A stretch of 64,000 bases of DNA from Mesonia mobilis DSM 19841 (GCF_000423405.1 NZ_AUHX01000013.1:32992-96991), one strand, 5' to 3'; counted from the first letter of the stretch, positions 8,271-17,699 are shown. Notes: generated by a model not told the origin, from the letters alone. Numbers and translations: made by a program.

Positions 8271-10355
8271 TTACGCGGTTTTACCTTTTACAAATAAATC
8301 GCCAGATTTCACTTTCTTAAAGTATTCTCTAAGATCTTCTCTTACTTCACCAGACATAATGTAAAGTCCGATAATGTTAGGGAAGGACATCGCTAAAATC
8401 ATCATATCTGAGAATACCAATACCGCTCCTAAACTAATAGATGCTCCAACAACTACGAAGATCAAGAATAAGAACTTATAGATCATTTCAGATTTTTTAC
8501 TTCTTCCGAATAAGTAAGTCCAAGCTCTCATTCCGTAATAAGACCAAGAGATCATCGTTGAAAAAGCAAATAAGAAAACTGCTGCAGATAACACGTATGG
8601 GAACCAAGAAATAACACTTGCAAACGCATCTGAAGTTAACTGCGCTCCACCAATACCTTGCACTTCGTGCATTCCTGTAAATACTAACACTAATGCTGTT
8701 AAAGTACAAACGACAACTGTATCGATAAATGGCTCTAGTAAAGCAACAAAACCTTCTGATGGCGGATGATTAGTTTTTGCGGCACTGTGCGCGATCGCAG
8801 CAGAACCTACACCAGCTTCGTTAGAGAAAGCTGCTCTTTGAAAACCTACCACTAACACTCCTAAAACTCCACCTTTTAAAGCGCTTGGAGAAAAGGCGCC
8901 ATCGATAATAGCATTAAATGCCGGACCAATATTTTCAATATTGACTCCAATTACAATTAAAGCTCCAATAACATAAACTGCAGCCATTACCGGTACTACT
9001 TTACCGGTTACTTTTGCAATACTATTAATACCACCAATAATTACAACACCTACTAAAACAGCAACTACAACTCCAAACCAAAATCCATTACCTTCTAACA
9101 TTGGGAATTGTCCTGATAGAATCTCAAAAGACTGATTGGCCTGAAACATGTTACCACCTCCAAAAGAAGCACCAACACCTAAAATCGCAAAGAATCCTGC
9201 TAAAAATTTACCTAAACCTTTTAAGTTACGTTTTTCTAAACCGTAACGTAAATAGTTCATTGGTCCACCAAAAATACGTCCATCTTCAGTGATATTTCTA
9301 TATTTTACACCAAGTGTACATTCTACAAACTTAGAAGACATCCCTAATAAACCGGCAATGATCATCCAGAATGTAGCTCCTGCTCCACCAAGAGAAACGG
9401 CTACTGCTACACCGGCAATATTACCTAAACCAACGGTCGCAGAAACTGCTGTCGCTAAAGCCTGGAAGTGTGTAATGTTACCCGGTGCGTTAGGATCGTC
9501 GTATTTCCCTTTTGCTAAAGCTAGTGAATGTTTAAAACCACGAATGTTGATAAACTTCATTCTTACTGTAAAGAAAGTTGCTCCTAATACTAACCAGATT
9601 ACAATAAAAGGAATACTATTTTTTTGAAGATCTCCGTTCGGGTGTTTTAAAGCAACCGGATCGTCATATTTAATTTCAGCTAAATAATGCGCTCCTTGCT
9701 CAATTAAATCCTCGGTGCTGTTAGGATCGAAAATTTGATTTCCTTCTTTTACTAAATATTTTAATTCACCGTTTGCTAAAGCCGTTACGGTTTCTTCTTC
9801 AGAACCGTGTTTTACAATAGCAATCTTGTCTCCTTTTTGTACTTTCGAGCCTTCTGGCTTTAACCATTTTTGTAAAGTGTAAACCTCATCTGTTTGTGCA
9901 GTCCAACTTGGAGTTGCGATTAACTTTACATCGGCATAAATAATTGGGTCGTAAATACCAATTGCAGCAAATGGATCCCAAAATAAAACAGCCGACATAT
10001 TATCTACGACCGGCTGAAAAAATCCATTAAAATGTTCGGTAATCGACTCTGCATCGATACGGTAAGATTTCGTTACAGAATTCCCTTTTGAGTCGGTAAT
10101 AACAACCTCATAAGGAATACCTTCTACTAAATCTGTTGCTTTGTTTGATTTTAGTGAAGTACTTTGGTCGGTCCATTTATAAGTATAAGGTGGCGTTCCT
10201 CCTTTTACTGTTAATTCTATTGTACCGTTATTAATTAAACTCGATGGGTTAGTTAAATCAGCCTCTACTTCAAAATCCGAATTATCATCGGATTGCGCAC
10301 TCATTAAGCTGATTGAAAAACATAAAAATAATGCTGAAAGCAAATACTTCCTCAT
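8271..10355 (-). CDS. Alanine/glycine:Na+ symporter (AGCS) with SprB-like and lipoyl-like N-terminal domains
   Basis: 694 residues against about 450-550 for usual AGCS carriers. Residues 1-20 are a signal peptide ending MSAQ. Residues about 41-100 look like a SprB/Ig-type repeat (GGTPPYTYKW). Residues about 110-140 resemble the start of an AGCS carrier, then a lipoyl/biotinyl-like fold (about 160-215, KPEGSKVQKGDKIAI) is inserted, lacking the lysine that would be modified. The carrier core runs from about 247 with the signature VSATVGLGNIAGVAVAVSLGG. It should import alanine or glycine with Na+. The extracytoplasmic insert is unusual; its role is unknown. Confidence 0.85.
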   Translation of the reverse strand: MRKYLLSALFLCFSISLMSAQSDDNSDFEVEADLTNPSSLINNGTIELTVKGGTPPYTYKWTDQSTSLKSNKATDLVEGIPYEVVITDSKGNSVTKSYRIDAESITEHFNGFFQPVVDNMSAVLFWDPFAAIGIYDPIIYADVKLIATPSWTAQTDEVYTLQKWLKPEGSKVQKGDKIAIVKHGSEEETVTALANGELKYLVKEGNQIFDPNSTEDLIEQGAHYLAEIKYDDPVALKHPNGDLQKNSIPFIVIWLVLGATFFTVRMKFINIRGFKHSLALAKGKYDDPNAPGNITHFQALATAVSATVGLGNIAGVAVAVSLGGAGATFWMIIAGLLGMSSKFVECTLGVKYRNITEDGRIFGGPMNYLRYGLEKRNLKGLGKFLAGFFAILGVGASFGGGNMFQANQSFEILSGQFPMLEGNGFWFGVVVAVLVGVVIIGGINSIAKVTGKVVPVMAAVYVIGALIVIGVNIENIGPAFNAIIDGAFSPSALKGGVLGVLVVGFQRAAFSNEAGVGSAAIAHSAAKTNHPPSEGFVALLEPFIDTVVVCTLTALVLVFTGMHEVQGIGGAQLTSDAFASVISWFPYVLSAAVFLFAFSTMISWSYYGMRAWTYLFGRSKKSEMIYKFLFLIFVVVGASISLGAVLVFSDMMILAMSFPNIIGLYIMSGEVREDLREYFKKVKSGDLFVKGKTA

Positions 10356-10487
10356 AAAATGTCGTCGTTTTGTTAATGGAATTATAATGTTAAAATTTAT
10401 AAAGGCACCAATATCCTAAAAAAAATAGCTATTTCAAAGGCTTGTGAGTTAAAATGCAAACTAAATGTTAATAGAAACCCCCTAATT

Positions 10488-11531
10488 TTAAACTTTGTAA
10501 GTCGCTTTTAGCTTTTCTATTTGTTCTGGTTTACCAATAAAAATTAACTTCGAATCTTTTTTGATAACCATATCGGCATCGGGGTTCACACTGTAGTTAC
10601 CATCGGGATCGCGGTAACCAATTACCGTACATCCGGTTTTTTTTCGTAAGTCCAATTCTTTAATCGCATGTTCTTTGCCATCGGTACAAATATTAGCGAA
10701 GGCTATTTCTTCAATATTAATACTTCCCTCTTGGCGAGAAACAGAAAGATGTCCTAAAAATTCAACTAAATCTGGCGTAACTACTAAACTTGCCATATGA
10801 TCGCCACCAATTTTATCGGGCATAATCACATTATCGGCTCCAGCTAGTTTAAGTTTATAGGTGGTGCTTTCTTTAGTTGCTCTGCTTATAATTTTAAGAT
10901 CGTTATTCAGTTGTTTTGCAGAAAGTACAATAAAAACGTTATCTGCATCGCCGGGCAACGTGCACATTAGGGTTGATGCACGCTCAATACCGGCAGCTTT
11001 TAAAACCTCATCTTCTGTAGCGTTGCCGTGAATATAAAGCATCCCAGAATCGTATAACGGTTCTAATACACTTTCATCTTTATCGATAATTACAAAGTTC
11101 TTATTGTAAGCTAATAATTTGCTTACCGCTTGATCGCCATTTCTTCCGAAGCCACAAACGATCACGTGATCTTTTAATGCATCAATTTTAGATTTCACTT
11201 TTTTAGCTCTTAAATTTCCTATGTTGTTTTTACTTAAAATATATTCTGTAATCACCGATATGGCATAACCCACAAAAAAGATACTACATATAATATAAAT
11301 GGAAGTGAGTATTTTTTCTTGCGGACTTAGTTGCTGTACTTCACCAAAACCAATCGTGGTAATAGTGATCACCGTCATATAAATAGCATCTACCCAAGTA
11401 TAACCAGAAAATAACCGATAGCCTAAAATACCTACTAAAAATACAACAACAAGCAATAGCAAGGCTACGGTAAGCCTAGAACCTACATATTTATTGAGTG
11501 AGATTTCTTTTAGCGGATTTCTATAAATCAA
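10488..11531 (-). CDS. Two-TM potassium channel with RCK (TrkA-N/TrkA-C) domains
   Basis: 347 residues. Two membrane helices (about 20-41 and 72-95) flank a pore loop with the selectivity filter TTIGFGE. Residues about 113-235 form a Rossmann RCK domain (DHVIVCGFGRNGDQAVSKLL), followed by a TrkA-C domain to the end. This is an MthK-like ligand-gated K+ channel in the inner membrane. Its start overlaps the end of the upstream pspC-like gene by 11 bases, so the two are translated from one mRNA. Confidence 0.9.
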   Translation of the reverse strand: MIYRNPLKEISLNKYVGSRLTVALLLLVVVFLVGILGYRLFSGYTWVDAIYMTVITITTIGFGEVQQLSPQEKILTSIYIICSIFFVGYAISVITEYILSKNNIGNLRAKKVKSKIDALKDHVIVCGFGRNGDQAVSKLLAYNKNFVIIDKDESVLEPLYDSGMLYIHGNATEDEVLKAAGIERASTLMCTLPGDADNVFIVLSAKQLNNDLKIISRATKESTTYKLKLAGADNVIMPDKIGGDHMASLVVTPDLVEFLGHLSVSRQEGSINIEEIAFANICTDGKEHAIKELDLRKKTGCTVIGYRDPDGNYSVNPDADMVIKKDSKLIFIGKPEQIEKLKATYKV

Positions 11532-11751
11532 AGACAGAAGTGCGTTTAGTGTAAATTAGATCTTTTAGTTTTAACCAGAAAGCTAAGGTAAGATAAATAG
11601 CAAAACCAACCCCTAAGGTCGCGAACGAAACGTAGATAAAAAATAAACGAACGCTTTTTACACGCATCCCCAATCGATCTGCTAATCGAGAACTTACGTA
11701 AAAACCATTACGCTCAAAATAATACCGTATGTTAGAAACCAATTTTTTCAT
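11521..11751 (-). CDS. Small PspC-domain membrane protein
   Basis: 76 residues. A short cytoplasmic part (FYVSSRLADRLGMRVKSVRLFFIY) leads into a hydrophobic segment (about 35-60), the PspC arrangement. PspC proteins sense envelope stress in proteobacteria; here there is no pspA or pspF nearby, so only membrane association can be claimed. It overlaps the K+ channel gene and follows the DUF2851 gene by 15 bases, suggesting an operon running from 13739 down to 10488. Confidence 0.75.
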   Translation of the reverse strand: MKKLVSNIRYYFERNGFYVSSRLADRLGMRVKSVRLFFIYVSFATLGVGFAIYLTLAFWLKLKDLIYTKRTSVFDL

Positions 11752-11766
11752 CTCTACAAAGTTAGT

Positions 11767-13047
11767 TTAAGCTGGCTTTCTTTGCAATAAACTTGCACCA
11801 ATTTCACAATGTAAACATTTATTTTGATCGCAGTAATTAGGTTTTAATTGCAACAAAGCCTGAGATTCGAAAGCATTTACTGCCGTATTTTTTCTTAACC
11901 GATTAAACTTTTTTATAGTTGAATTATCTTCTGCCACAATTGAACTTAACAAGTTAAAAATCGACTCTACTTCTACTTTTCCTAATGATTTTCGGTACGC
12001 AAATTTCAATGGAACGATGGTATTTACAATTAACAGATCGATAAATTTATCACTCAGTTTTTTGCTTGTTGTTTTACTTTCTTTCCCGAAAGAATAATGA
12101 GTTTTCCAATAAGCTGAAGTTTCTACCTTAAAAAGTTCATAAAAATCTTCTAAACGTTCTGTTGATTTAATTTTACTGAATAAGTTTTTCTGCTGAATAA
12201 AAAGCTGAGCCAATTGTGATAACCGAATGGTGGGAAAGTTTGGCGGCCGCAGTCTAAAAAACTGTACATCTTCTAAACTCGGTTGAATCTGAAATTTATG
12301 CTGCAAATAATGATATTCTTTTTGAAGCTGAACAAAATATAAATCGTCAATTTCTTTTTGTAACAAATTAACCTGCCCAAACAACAGAGCTTCTAATACT
12401 TCAACTTCATTAATTTTTCTAATCACTGAAAAAGGAGTTGTTCTTGCCATCGCTAAAAAAGCTTCGCCATTTCTATTTAAACCAAAGTTTTTAGCCAAAA
12501 GCTGAAACAACACAGCTTCCCAATCATTTTCAGAAGCTTCAAGTAATGTATAAATTAATCTCGCTTTTTCTTCTAAACGTTCGATATACAAACGCTCCAT
12601 CCAGTTTTTCAATAGAAAATCATCAATTTTCGCGAAATCTGCTTCACAATTGATCCACTTTTGTGAAGTGCTCATCAACTTCTTATAATTTTTCAACGTT
12701 TGTGCTGCTACAAAATCTTTTAGCTGAAGTGTAGCAATTTCAGAATTATCTTTTCTAAAAACCGCTACATCGTGTTCCCAAACCACGTGAAGAATTACAT
12801 TATCGTATGCAGGATCTTTTTCATGGTGATGTGCGTACCAATCGCTCGACTTTAAATGAATTTCTACATTACCCGCCCAAAGCTGATCGCCAATCTTAAC
12901 TTTTGAATTGAAAAAATCTGGACCTGATTGTTCTGTATTATGCCAACCCGAATTTAAAATTTCCAGATGCTCGCCTGCCGTTGTCGTAGCTTTTAAGAAT
13001 TGAAATTTTTTAAATTTCCAGAGGTAATGCAGAAAATCTTCTTTCAT
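11767..13047 (-). CDS. DUF2851 family protein
   Basis: 426 residues matching the Bacteroidota DUF2851 family as I recognise it: N-terminal MKEDFLHYLWKFKKF, the motif SGPDFFNSKVKIGDQLWAGNVEIH, and a C-terminal cysteine group (YCDQNKCLHCEIGASLL) that may bind metal. No biochemical function is established to my knowledge. It overlaps the upstream SGNH lipoprotein gene by 4 bases (ATGA), so translational coupling is likely. It contains no signal peptide. Confidence 0.85.
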   Translation of the reverse strand: MKEDFLHYLWKFKKFQFLKATTTAGEHLEILNSGWHNTEQSGPDFFNSKVKIGDQLWAGNVEIHLKSSDWYAHHHEKDPAYDNVILHVVWEHDVAVFRKDNSEIATLQLKDFVAAQTLKNYKKLMSTSQKWINCEADFAKIDDFLLKNWMERLYIERLEEKARLIYTLLEASENDWEAVLFQLLAKNFGLNRNGEAFLAMARTTPFSVIRKINEVEVLEALLFGQVNLLQKEIDDLYFVQLQKEYHYLQHKFQIQPSLEDVQFFRLRPPNFPTIRLSQLAQLFIQQKNLFSKIKSTERLEDFYELFKVETSAYWKTHYSFGKESKTTSKKLSDKFIDLLIVNTIVPLKFAYRKSLGKVEVESIFNLLSSIVAEDNSTIKKFNRLRKNTAVNAFESQALLQLKPNYCDQNKCLHCEIGASLLQRKPA

Positions 13048-13739
13048 TCGGCCAGCATTTGTTTCACTTCAGGAAAAATGCGTTCTACCCAAAGATGATA
13101 CATCTCGCCGCTTGGATGCAAACCATCGCCGGCAACTAAATTAGGATTCGTTGCAGCTTCTTCAGAAATATCGGTAATGTAAAAATATTTCACTCCGTAA
13201 TTGCTACTCGTTACCATACAACGCTCGTTGTAAACCATAATTTCGTGAGCAATTTCATCTACATTACTGCCTTGTGCAAATGGAGTCACACTATAATCTG
13301 GAATACTTACCACAAATACATTTTCTGCTCCGTTTTTCGATTTTTGAATCGCTTGCTGAATGATCAATTCTAATTCTTCTTGAAATTGCTCTAAATCTCG
13401 ACCTTGGTATTGGTTGTTCACGCCAATTAGTATAGAAACTAAATCGTATTTTTCTTCGCCCAATTGTTCATCCATCGCAGTTAACAATTCATCGGTTCGC
13501 CAACCGGTTCTGGCAATTATTTTTGGCGATTGTACCGAATAAGCGCTATCTCTCAATTTTTGTGTGAGTTGCACCGGCCAACGTTCTTGCTCTGCAACAC
13601 TTTCACCTATGGTATAAGAATCTCCTAAAGCTAGATAAGAAATATTGTTTTGCGCTGAAGTTGATGTTGGTATTTCTGAAGTTGAGCCACAAGAACTCAA
13701 CATTAATAAAATTGAAAATAGAACTAAAATTGATCGCAT
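13044..13739 (-). CDS. SGNH/GDSL-family hydrolase lipoprotein
   Basis: 231 residues. A lipoprotein signal with LMLSSCGS (Cys about 17) is followed by the SGNH blocks: GDSYT (block I serine about 40), IGVNNQ (block III asparagine) and DGLHPSG (block V Asp/His). Such enzymes are esterases or lipases acting on acyl or acetyl groups; substrate unknown. It is the first gene of a likely operon with DUF2851, PspC and the K+ channel. Confidence 0.88.
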   Translation of the reverse strand: MRSILVLFSILLMLSSCGSTSEIPTSTSAQNNISYLALGDSYTIGESVAEQERWPVQLTQKLRDSAYSVQSPKIIARTGWRTDELLTAMDEQLGEEKYDLVSILIGVNNQYQGRDLEQFQEELELIIQQAIQKSKNGAENVFVVSIPDYSVTPFAQGSNVDEIAHEIMVYNERCMVTSSNYGVKYFYITDISEEAATNPNLVAGDGLHPSGEMYHLWVERIFPEVKQMLAE

Positions 13740-13911
13740 AAACTTGAATTATACTTTCTAAGGTAAGCATTTTTTAGCTGACTCCTTTCAATTCATTTCT
13801 CAGGTTTTGAAAGAAATCATAAAAACGATCTGAAGTATATTTTATTTATTTCAATCTAATTCAAGTTGTCTAATTATGAATTCAGCACAAGAATTGAAAT
13901 AAATTCAGCAT

Positions 13912-13942
13912 AAAAAAAGCCCATCGTGATTGATGAGCTTTT
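13912..13942 (-). terminator. Intrinsic terminator after the cysteine synthase gene
   Basis: Minus strand AAAGCTCATC, short loop, GATGGGCTTT followed by T-run; 23 bases below the stop codon of the gene ending at 13965. Confidence 0.75.
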
Positions 13943-13964
13943 ACTTAATAATATAAATGAATTT

Positions 13965-14945
13965 TTAATCGATAAAACCATTAGCTTTCATCCATTCGTC
14001 GTTATAGATCTTACCAATGTAACGGCTTCCGTGATCGTGAAAAAGTACTACCACGACATCATCTTCTTTAAATTCATCTTTCAACTGAATAAGTCCTTTG
14101 ATCGCCGCTCCGGCAGAGTTACCCAAAAACATTCCTTCTTCTTCTGCCAGTCTTCTGGTGTAAACTGCTGCATCTTTATCGGTTACTTTGGTAAAGCCAT
14201 CGATAATATCGAAGTTGACATTTTTTGGCAAAATATCTTCCCCAATTCCTTCGGTTACATAAGGATAGATTTCATTTTCATCAAACTCACCGGTTTCATG
14301 GTATTTTTTAAAAACCGATCCGTACGTATCTACTCCCCAAATTTTCACGTTCGGGTTTTGTTCTTTTAAGTATTTACCAACGCCAGAAATAGTACCTCCG
14401 GTTCCCACACCAACTACAAAATGAGTTACTTTTCCTTCCGTTTGTTCCCAAATTTCAGGACCTGTACTTTCGTAGTGTGCTTGTGAATTCGCTAAATTAT
14501 CGTATTGATTTACATACCAAGAATTAGGGCGTTCTTCTGCTATTCTTTTTGCTGTTGAATAATAAGAATCTGGATGCTCCGGAGAAACGTTTGTCGGGCA
14601 AACAATTACCTCACAACCTACTGCTCTTAAAATATCGATCTTCTCTTTACTTTGCTTATCGGCTAAGGTACAGACCATTTTATAACCTTTTACGATCGCC
14701 GCTAAAGCTAAGCCCATTCCTGTATTTCCTGAAGTTCCTTCAACAATGGTTCCGCCGGGTTTTATGAAGCCTTTTTCTTCGGCAGCTTCTAGCATTTTCA
14801 CTGCCATACGATCTTTTACCGAGTTGCCCGGATTAAAAGTTTCGTATTTTGCTAAAACTAATGCCGGAATATCTTCCACAAGTTTATTGATCTTGACTAA
14901 AGGCGTGTTTCCTATAGTCTCTAATATATTATTTTTATAATCCAT
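13965..14945 (-). CDS. PLP-dependent cysteine synthase / cystathionine beta-synthase family
   Basis: 326 residues of fold-type II. The PLP lysine stands in NPGNSVKDRMAVKML (about residue 43), the substrate loop is EGTSGNTGMGLA, and the phosphate-binding glycine loop is GVGTGGTISGVG. The C-terminal part (DHGSRYIGKIYNDEWM) is like the CBS catalytic core, so it might use serine plus homocysteine rather than O-acetylserine plus sulfide. No CBS regulatory domains are attached. It is monocistronic, with a -7 box at 14969-14976 and a terminator after it. Confidence 0.88.
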   Translation of the reverse strand: MDYKNNILETIGNTPLVKINKLVEDIPALVLAKYETFNPGNSVKDRMAVKMLEAAEEKGFIKPGGTIVEGTSGNTGMGLALAAIVKGYKMVCTLADKQSKEKIDILRAVGCEVIVCPTNVSPEHPDSYYSTAKRIAEERPNSWYVNQYDNLANSQAHYESTGPEIWEQTEGKVTHFVVGVGTGGTISGVGKYLKEQNPNVKIWGVDTYGSVFKKYHETGEFDENEIYPYVTEGIGEDILPKNVNFDIIDGFTKVTDKDAAVYTRRLAEEEGMFLGNSAGAAIKGLIQLKDEFKEDDVVVVLFHDHGSRYIGKIYNDEWMKANGFID

Positions 14946-14968
14946 TTTCTTGCAATTTTTTCGAACTG

Positions 14969-14976
14969 CAAATATA
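14969..14976 (-). promoter_or_regulatory. -7 box of the cysteine synthase gene
   Basis: Minus strand TATATTTG, an exact TAnnTTTG match, 23 bases above the ATG at 14945. A start near 14963 would give a leader of about 18 bases. Confidence 0.55.
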
Positions 14977-15023
14977 GAAAATCAAAGCTAAAATAGAAGT
15001 TGAACCTAAAAAGTATATGAAAA

Positions 15024-15042
15024 GTTAGTGGTTAGTGGTTAG
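15024..15042. repeat. Short heptamer repeat GTTAGTG
   Basis: Two and a half tandem copies of GTTAGTG in the intergenic region 14946-15175. No function visible. Confidence 0.6.
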
Positions 15043-15098
15043 AAAAATAATGTACTCATTGATCACCACAACTTAAATAGTAAAGAAAATGTATTATT

Positions 15099-15129
15099 AA
15101 AAAAAAAGGCAACCTTATTCAGGCAAGGT
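15099..15129 (-). terminator. Probable terminator after the FtsX-like permease gene
   Basis: Minus strand ACCTT, 8-base loop, AAGGT, then GCC and nine T. A weak stem but a strong U-run, 47 bases below the permease stop codon. Confidence 0.5.
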
Positions 15130-15133
15130 AACA

Positions 15134-15168
15134 CTGTAAACTGCAAACTGTAAACTGCAAACTGCAAA
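15134..15168. repeat. Five tandem heptamers CTG(C/T)AAA
   Basis: CTGTAAA CTGCAAA CTGTAAA CTGCAAA CTGCAAA lie head to tail, ending just before the stop codon of the permease gene at 15176. A similar but degenerate run occurs at 36040-36115. Confidence 0.8.
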
Positions 15169-15175
15169 CTAAATC

Positions 15176-16414
15176 TTACTCAAACCTAATCGACTTGGCC
15201 GGAGTAATTTTGGTGATAATATAAGATGGTATTAAAAGCATTGCCATACAAAGTGCCAACGTACCGAGATTAATAAGTAAAATATAATCCCAACTTAAAT
15301 ACACCGGAGCTTCGGTTACATAGTAAGTTTCCGGATTTAGCGGAATGATCTTGAAATACTTCTGAAGCATTAAAATACAGAGCCCAATAATATTTCCGTA
15401 AATCAAACCTTTGATAATTAAATAAGCAGCGTTGTAAAGAAATATCTTTCGGATGCTCCAATCGGTACTTCCTACAGCTTTTAACATCCCGATCATTTGT
15501 GTACGTTCTAATATTAAAACCAGCAAAGCGGTGATCATATTAATACCGGAAACAATGATCATTATCCCAATAATGAGCGCAATATTAAAATCGAATAACG
15601 AAACCCATTCGAAAATTGAAGGAAAGGCTTGCCGAATGGTTTTTGCATCTAGAAACGAGTCGATGTTCGCATAAACTTCTCCGCCTTTTTGATCGATCTG
15701 TCTAAAATCATCTACAAAAACTTCAAAATTTCCTACTTCGTTATCATCCCATTTATTAAGTCGGCGTAATTGGTTAAGATCGGCAATTAAAAAAGTTTCG
15801 TCAAACTCTTGGAAACCTGAATTAAAAATCCCACTAACTTCAAAAGCTACCAAACGCGGGCGATCTCTATTTTCTTCATTCATAAAATAGACAATCACTT
15901 TATCGCCAATTGTAAATTGTAATCGCTTCGATAGATATTCTGAAATTAATATTTGCGTGCTGTAACCTTGCTTTTCGTAAGTAGGTAATTTCCCTTCAAT
16001 TAAATATTCCTGCAAATAATCCCAACGGTAATCGGTACTTACACCTTTAACGATAATGCCTTCAAAATCGGTTTCGGTACGTATAATTCCGTATTTAGTC
16101 GCAACGCCTTGAATGTGATCGATCCCTTCTACAGTCGTAAATTCCGGATAAAAATCTTGATCGGTCGAGATAGGTTTCTGCGTTTCTTGAGAGTTGTTAT
16201 TATTTAAATTATTAATAATAATATGTCCGTTAAACGCCGCAATTTTATCTCTAATCTTCTGTTCTAAACCAACTCCGGTAGCCACGGCGATCAACATCAT
16301 AATTACGCCCACAGCAATTGCCGTCACTGCAATTTTAATTATTGGTGCCGAAATACTACTTTTATAATCTTTTGCGCTTATTAAGCGTTTAGAAATAAAA
16401 TATTCAAAATTCAA
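15176..16414 (-). CDS. FtsX/LolC-E-type ABC transporter permease
   Basis: 412 residues with the MacB/FtsX layout: one membrane helix near the N-terminus (about 25-48), a large periplasmic domain (about 50-265), then three C-terminal helices. The segment VLILERTQMIGMLKAVGSTDWSIRKIFLYNA is the typical FtsX coupling region (given here as VLILERTQMIGMLKAVGS). It probably works in lipoprotein or envelope-lipid export with an ATPase encoded elsewhere. The start is TTG at 16414, chosen because NFEYFISKRLISAKDYK is the conserved N-terminus. Its start codon is only 5 bases from that of the divergent namZ-like gene. Confidence 0.85.
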   Translation of the reverse strand: MNFEYFISKRLISAKDYKSSISAPIIKIAVTAIAVGVIMMLIAVATGVGLEQKIRDKIAAFNGHIIINNLNNNNSQETQKPISTDQDFYPEFTTVEGIDHIQGVATKYGIIRTETDFEGIIVKGVSTDYRWDYLQEYLIEGKLPTYEKQGYSTQILISEYLSKRLQFTIGDKVIVYFMNEENRDRPRLVAFEVSGIFNSGFQEFDETFLIADLNQLRRLNKWDDNEVGNFEVFVDDFRQIDQKGGEVYANIDSFLDAKTIRQAFPSIFEWVSLFDFNIALIIGIMIIVSGINMITALLVLILERTQMIGMLKAVGSTDWSIRKIFLYNAAYLIIKGLIYGNIIGLCILMLQKYFKIIPLNPETYYVTEAPVYLSWDYILLINLGTLALCMAMLLIPSYIITKITPAKSIRFE

Positions 16415-16419
16415 AAGAG

Positions 16420-17640
16420 ATGCTTTTTAACCGATTGCTCAAAAATACATTTTTTATTCTAGCTTTAGGATTGATTTCTTGTGAAGCTCAAACAAAAAAA
16501 CGAAACACTGCCGAGGTTAAGGCTTCTTCAGAAAATTCAATAGTCATTGGCGCTAATCAAACCGAAAAATATCTGCCGTTACTCGCCGATAAAAAAATAG
16601 GGATCGTTGGCAATCAAACTTCAGTAATATTCAAAAAAAGTGACGGTTATACGCATTTAGTAGATTCGTTACTTTCTCGAAATATGAAGATTGAAAAAGT
16701 TTTTTCTCCGGAACATGGTTTTCGCGGTAAAGCCGATGCCGGTGAAAAAGTGAAAGACGGTATCGATACCAAAACGGGCTTACCTTTAGTTTCGCTCTAC
16801 GGAAGCAATAAAAAACCAACCGATGAACAATTAAAAGATATCGAAATGATGATCTTCGATATTCAAGATGTGGGCGTTCGGTTTTACACGTACATTTCAA
16901 CCTTGCACTACGTGATGGAAGCTTGTGCTGAAAATAATATTCCGCTATTAATTTTAGATCGACCGAACCCGAATGGGAGTTATGTTGACGGACCAATATT
17001 AGAACGCTCCCAACAAAGTTTTGTAGGAATGCATCCTATGCCTATTGTTCACGGAATGACGATTGGCGAATATGCGCAAATGATTAACGGAGAAAATTGG
17101 TTAGCCAATAAAGTGAAATGTGAATTAATGGTGATCAAGATGAAAAACTATGATCACGAAAAAAACTATTCGCTACCTATAAAACCTTCGCCAAATTTAC
17201 CCAACGACCAAGCGATAAATTTATATCCGAGTTTATGCTTTTTTGAAGGAACCAATGTAAATGCCGGAAGAGGAACTACTCATCAATTTCAGGTTTTTGG
17301 TTCGCCAGATTTAAATGCTGAAGTATTTAACTACAGTTACACGCCAATACCGAATGACGGAGCGAAACACCCAAAAAATGAAGGCCAACTTTGTTATGGG
17401 ATGAATTTGACTTCCGAAGAAAAACTTTCAGAAATCAATTTAGGTTGGTTGATCAAAGCTTACCAGAACACAAAAAATAAAGATGAATTTTTCAATAATT
17501 TCTTTCCGAAGTTGGCAGGAACGCAAAAACTTCAGCAACAAATTGAAAGTGGTATGAGCGAGCAAGCAATTAAAGCTACTTGGCAAGTTGGTTTAACAGA
17601 TTTTCAAAACACTAGAAAAAAATATCTTTTATACAGGTAA
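16420..17640 (+). CDS. namZ: DUF1343 lipoprotein, NamZ-type exo-beta-N-acetylmuramidase
   Basis: 406 residues. A lipoprotein signal (LGLISCEAQ, Cys about 22) precedes the DUF1343 domain, recognised by GIVGNQTS, SPEHGFRGKADAGE, DIQDVGVRFYTYISTL, DRPNPNGSYVDGP and VHGMTIGEYA. NamZ enzymes release N-acetylmuramic acid from the non-reducing end of peptidoglycan fragments and so act in cell-wall recycling. No MurNAc uptake genes are adjacent. It is transcribed away from the permease gene with almost no intergenic space, so its promoter must lie inside that gene. Confidence 0.88.
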   Translation: MLFNRLLKNTFFILALGLISCEAQTKKRNTAEVKASSENSIVIGANQTEKYLPLLADKKIGIVGNQTSVIFKKSDGYTHLVDSLLSRNMKIEKVFSPEHGFRGKADAGEKVKDGIDTKTGLPLVSLYGSNKKPTDEQLKDIEMMIFDIQDVGVRFYTYISTLHYVMEACAENNIPLLILDRPNPNGSYVDGPILERSQQSFVGMHPMPIVHGMTIGEYAQMINGENWLANKVKCELMVIKMKNYDHEKNYSLPIKPSPNLPNDQAINLYPSLCFFEGTNVNAGRGTTHQFQVFGSPDLNAEVFNYSYTPIPNDGAKHPKNEGQLCYGMNLTSEEKLSEINLGWLIKAYQNTKNKDEFFNNFFPKLAGTQKLQQQIESGMSEQAIKATWQVGLTDFQNTRKKYLLYR

Positions 17641-17699
17641 CGGTTTCTTAACGCAACTATTCCCCATTTGGTTCATCTATAAAGTAAACCAATCACTTT

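Noticed and set aside
15134..15168. CRISPR-like array
   Set aside because: Repeat units are 7 bases without spacers, and no cas genes are nearby.
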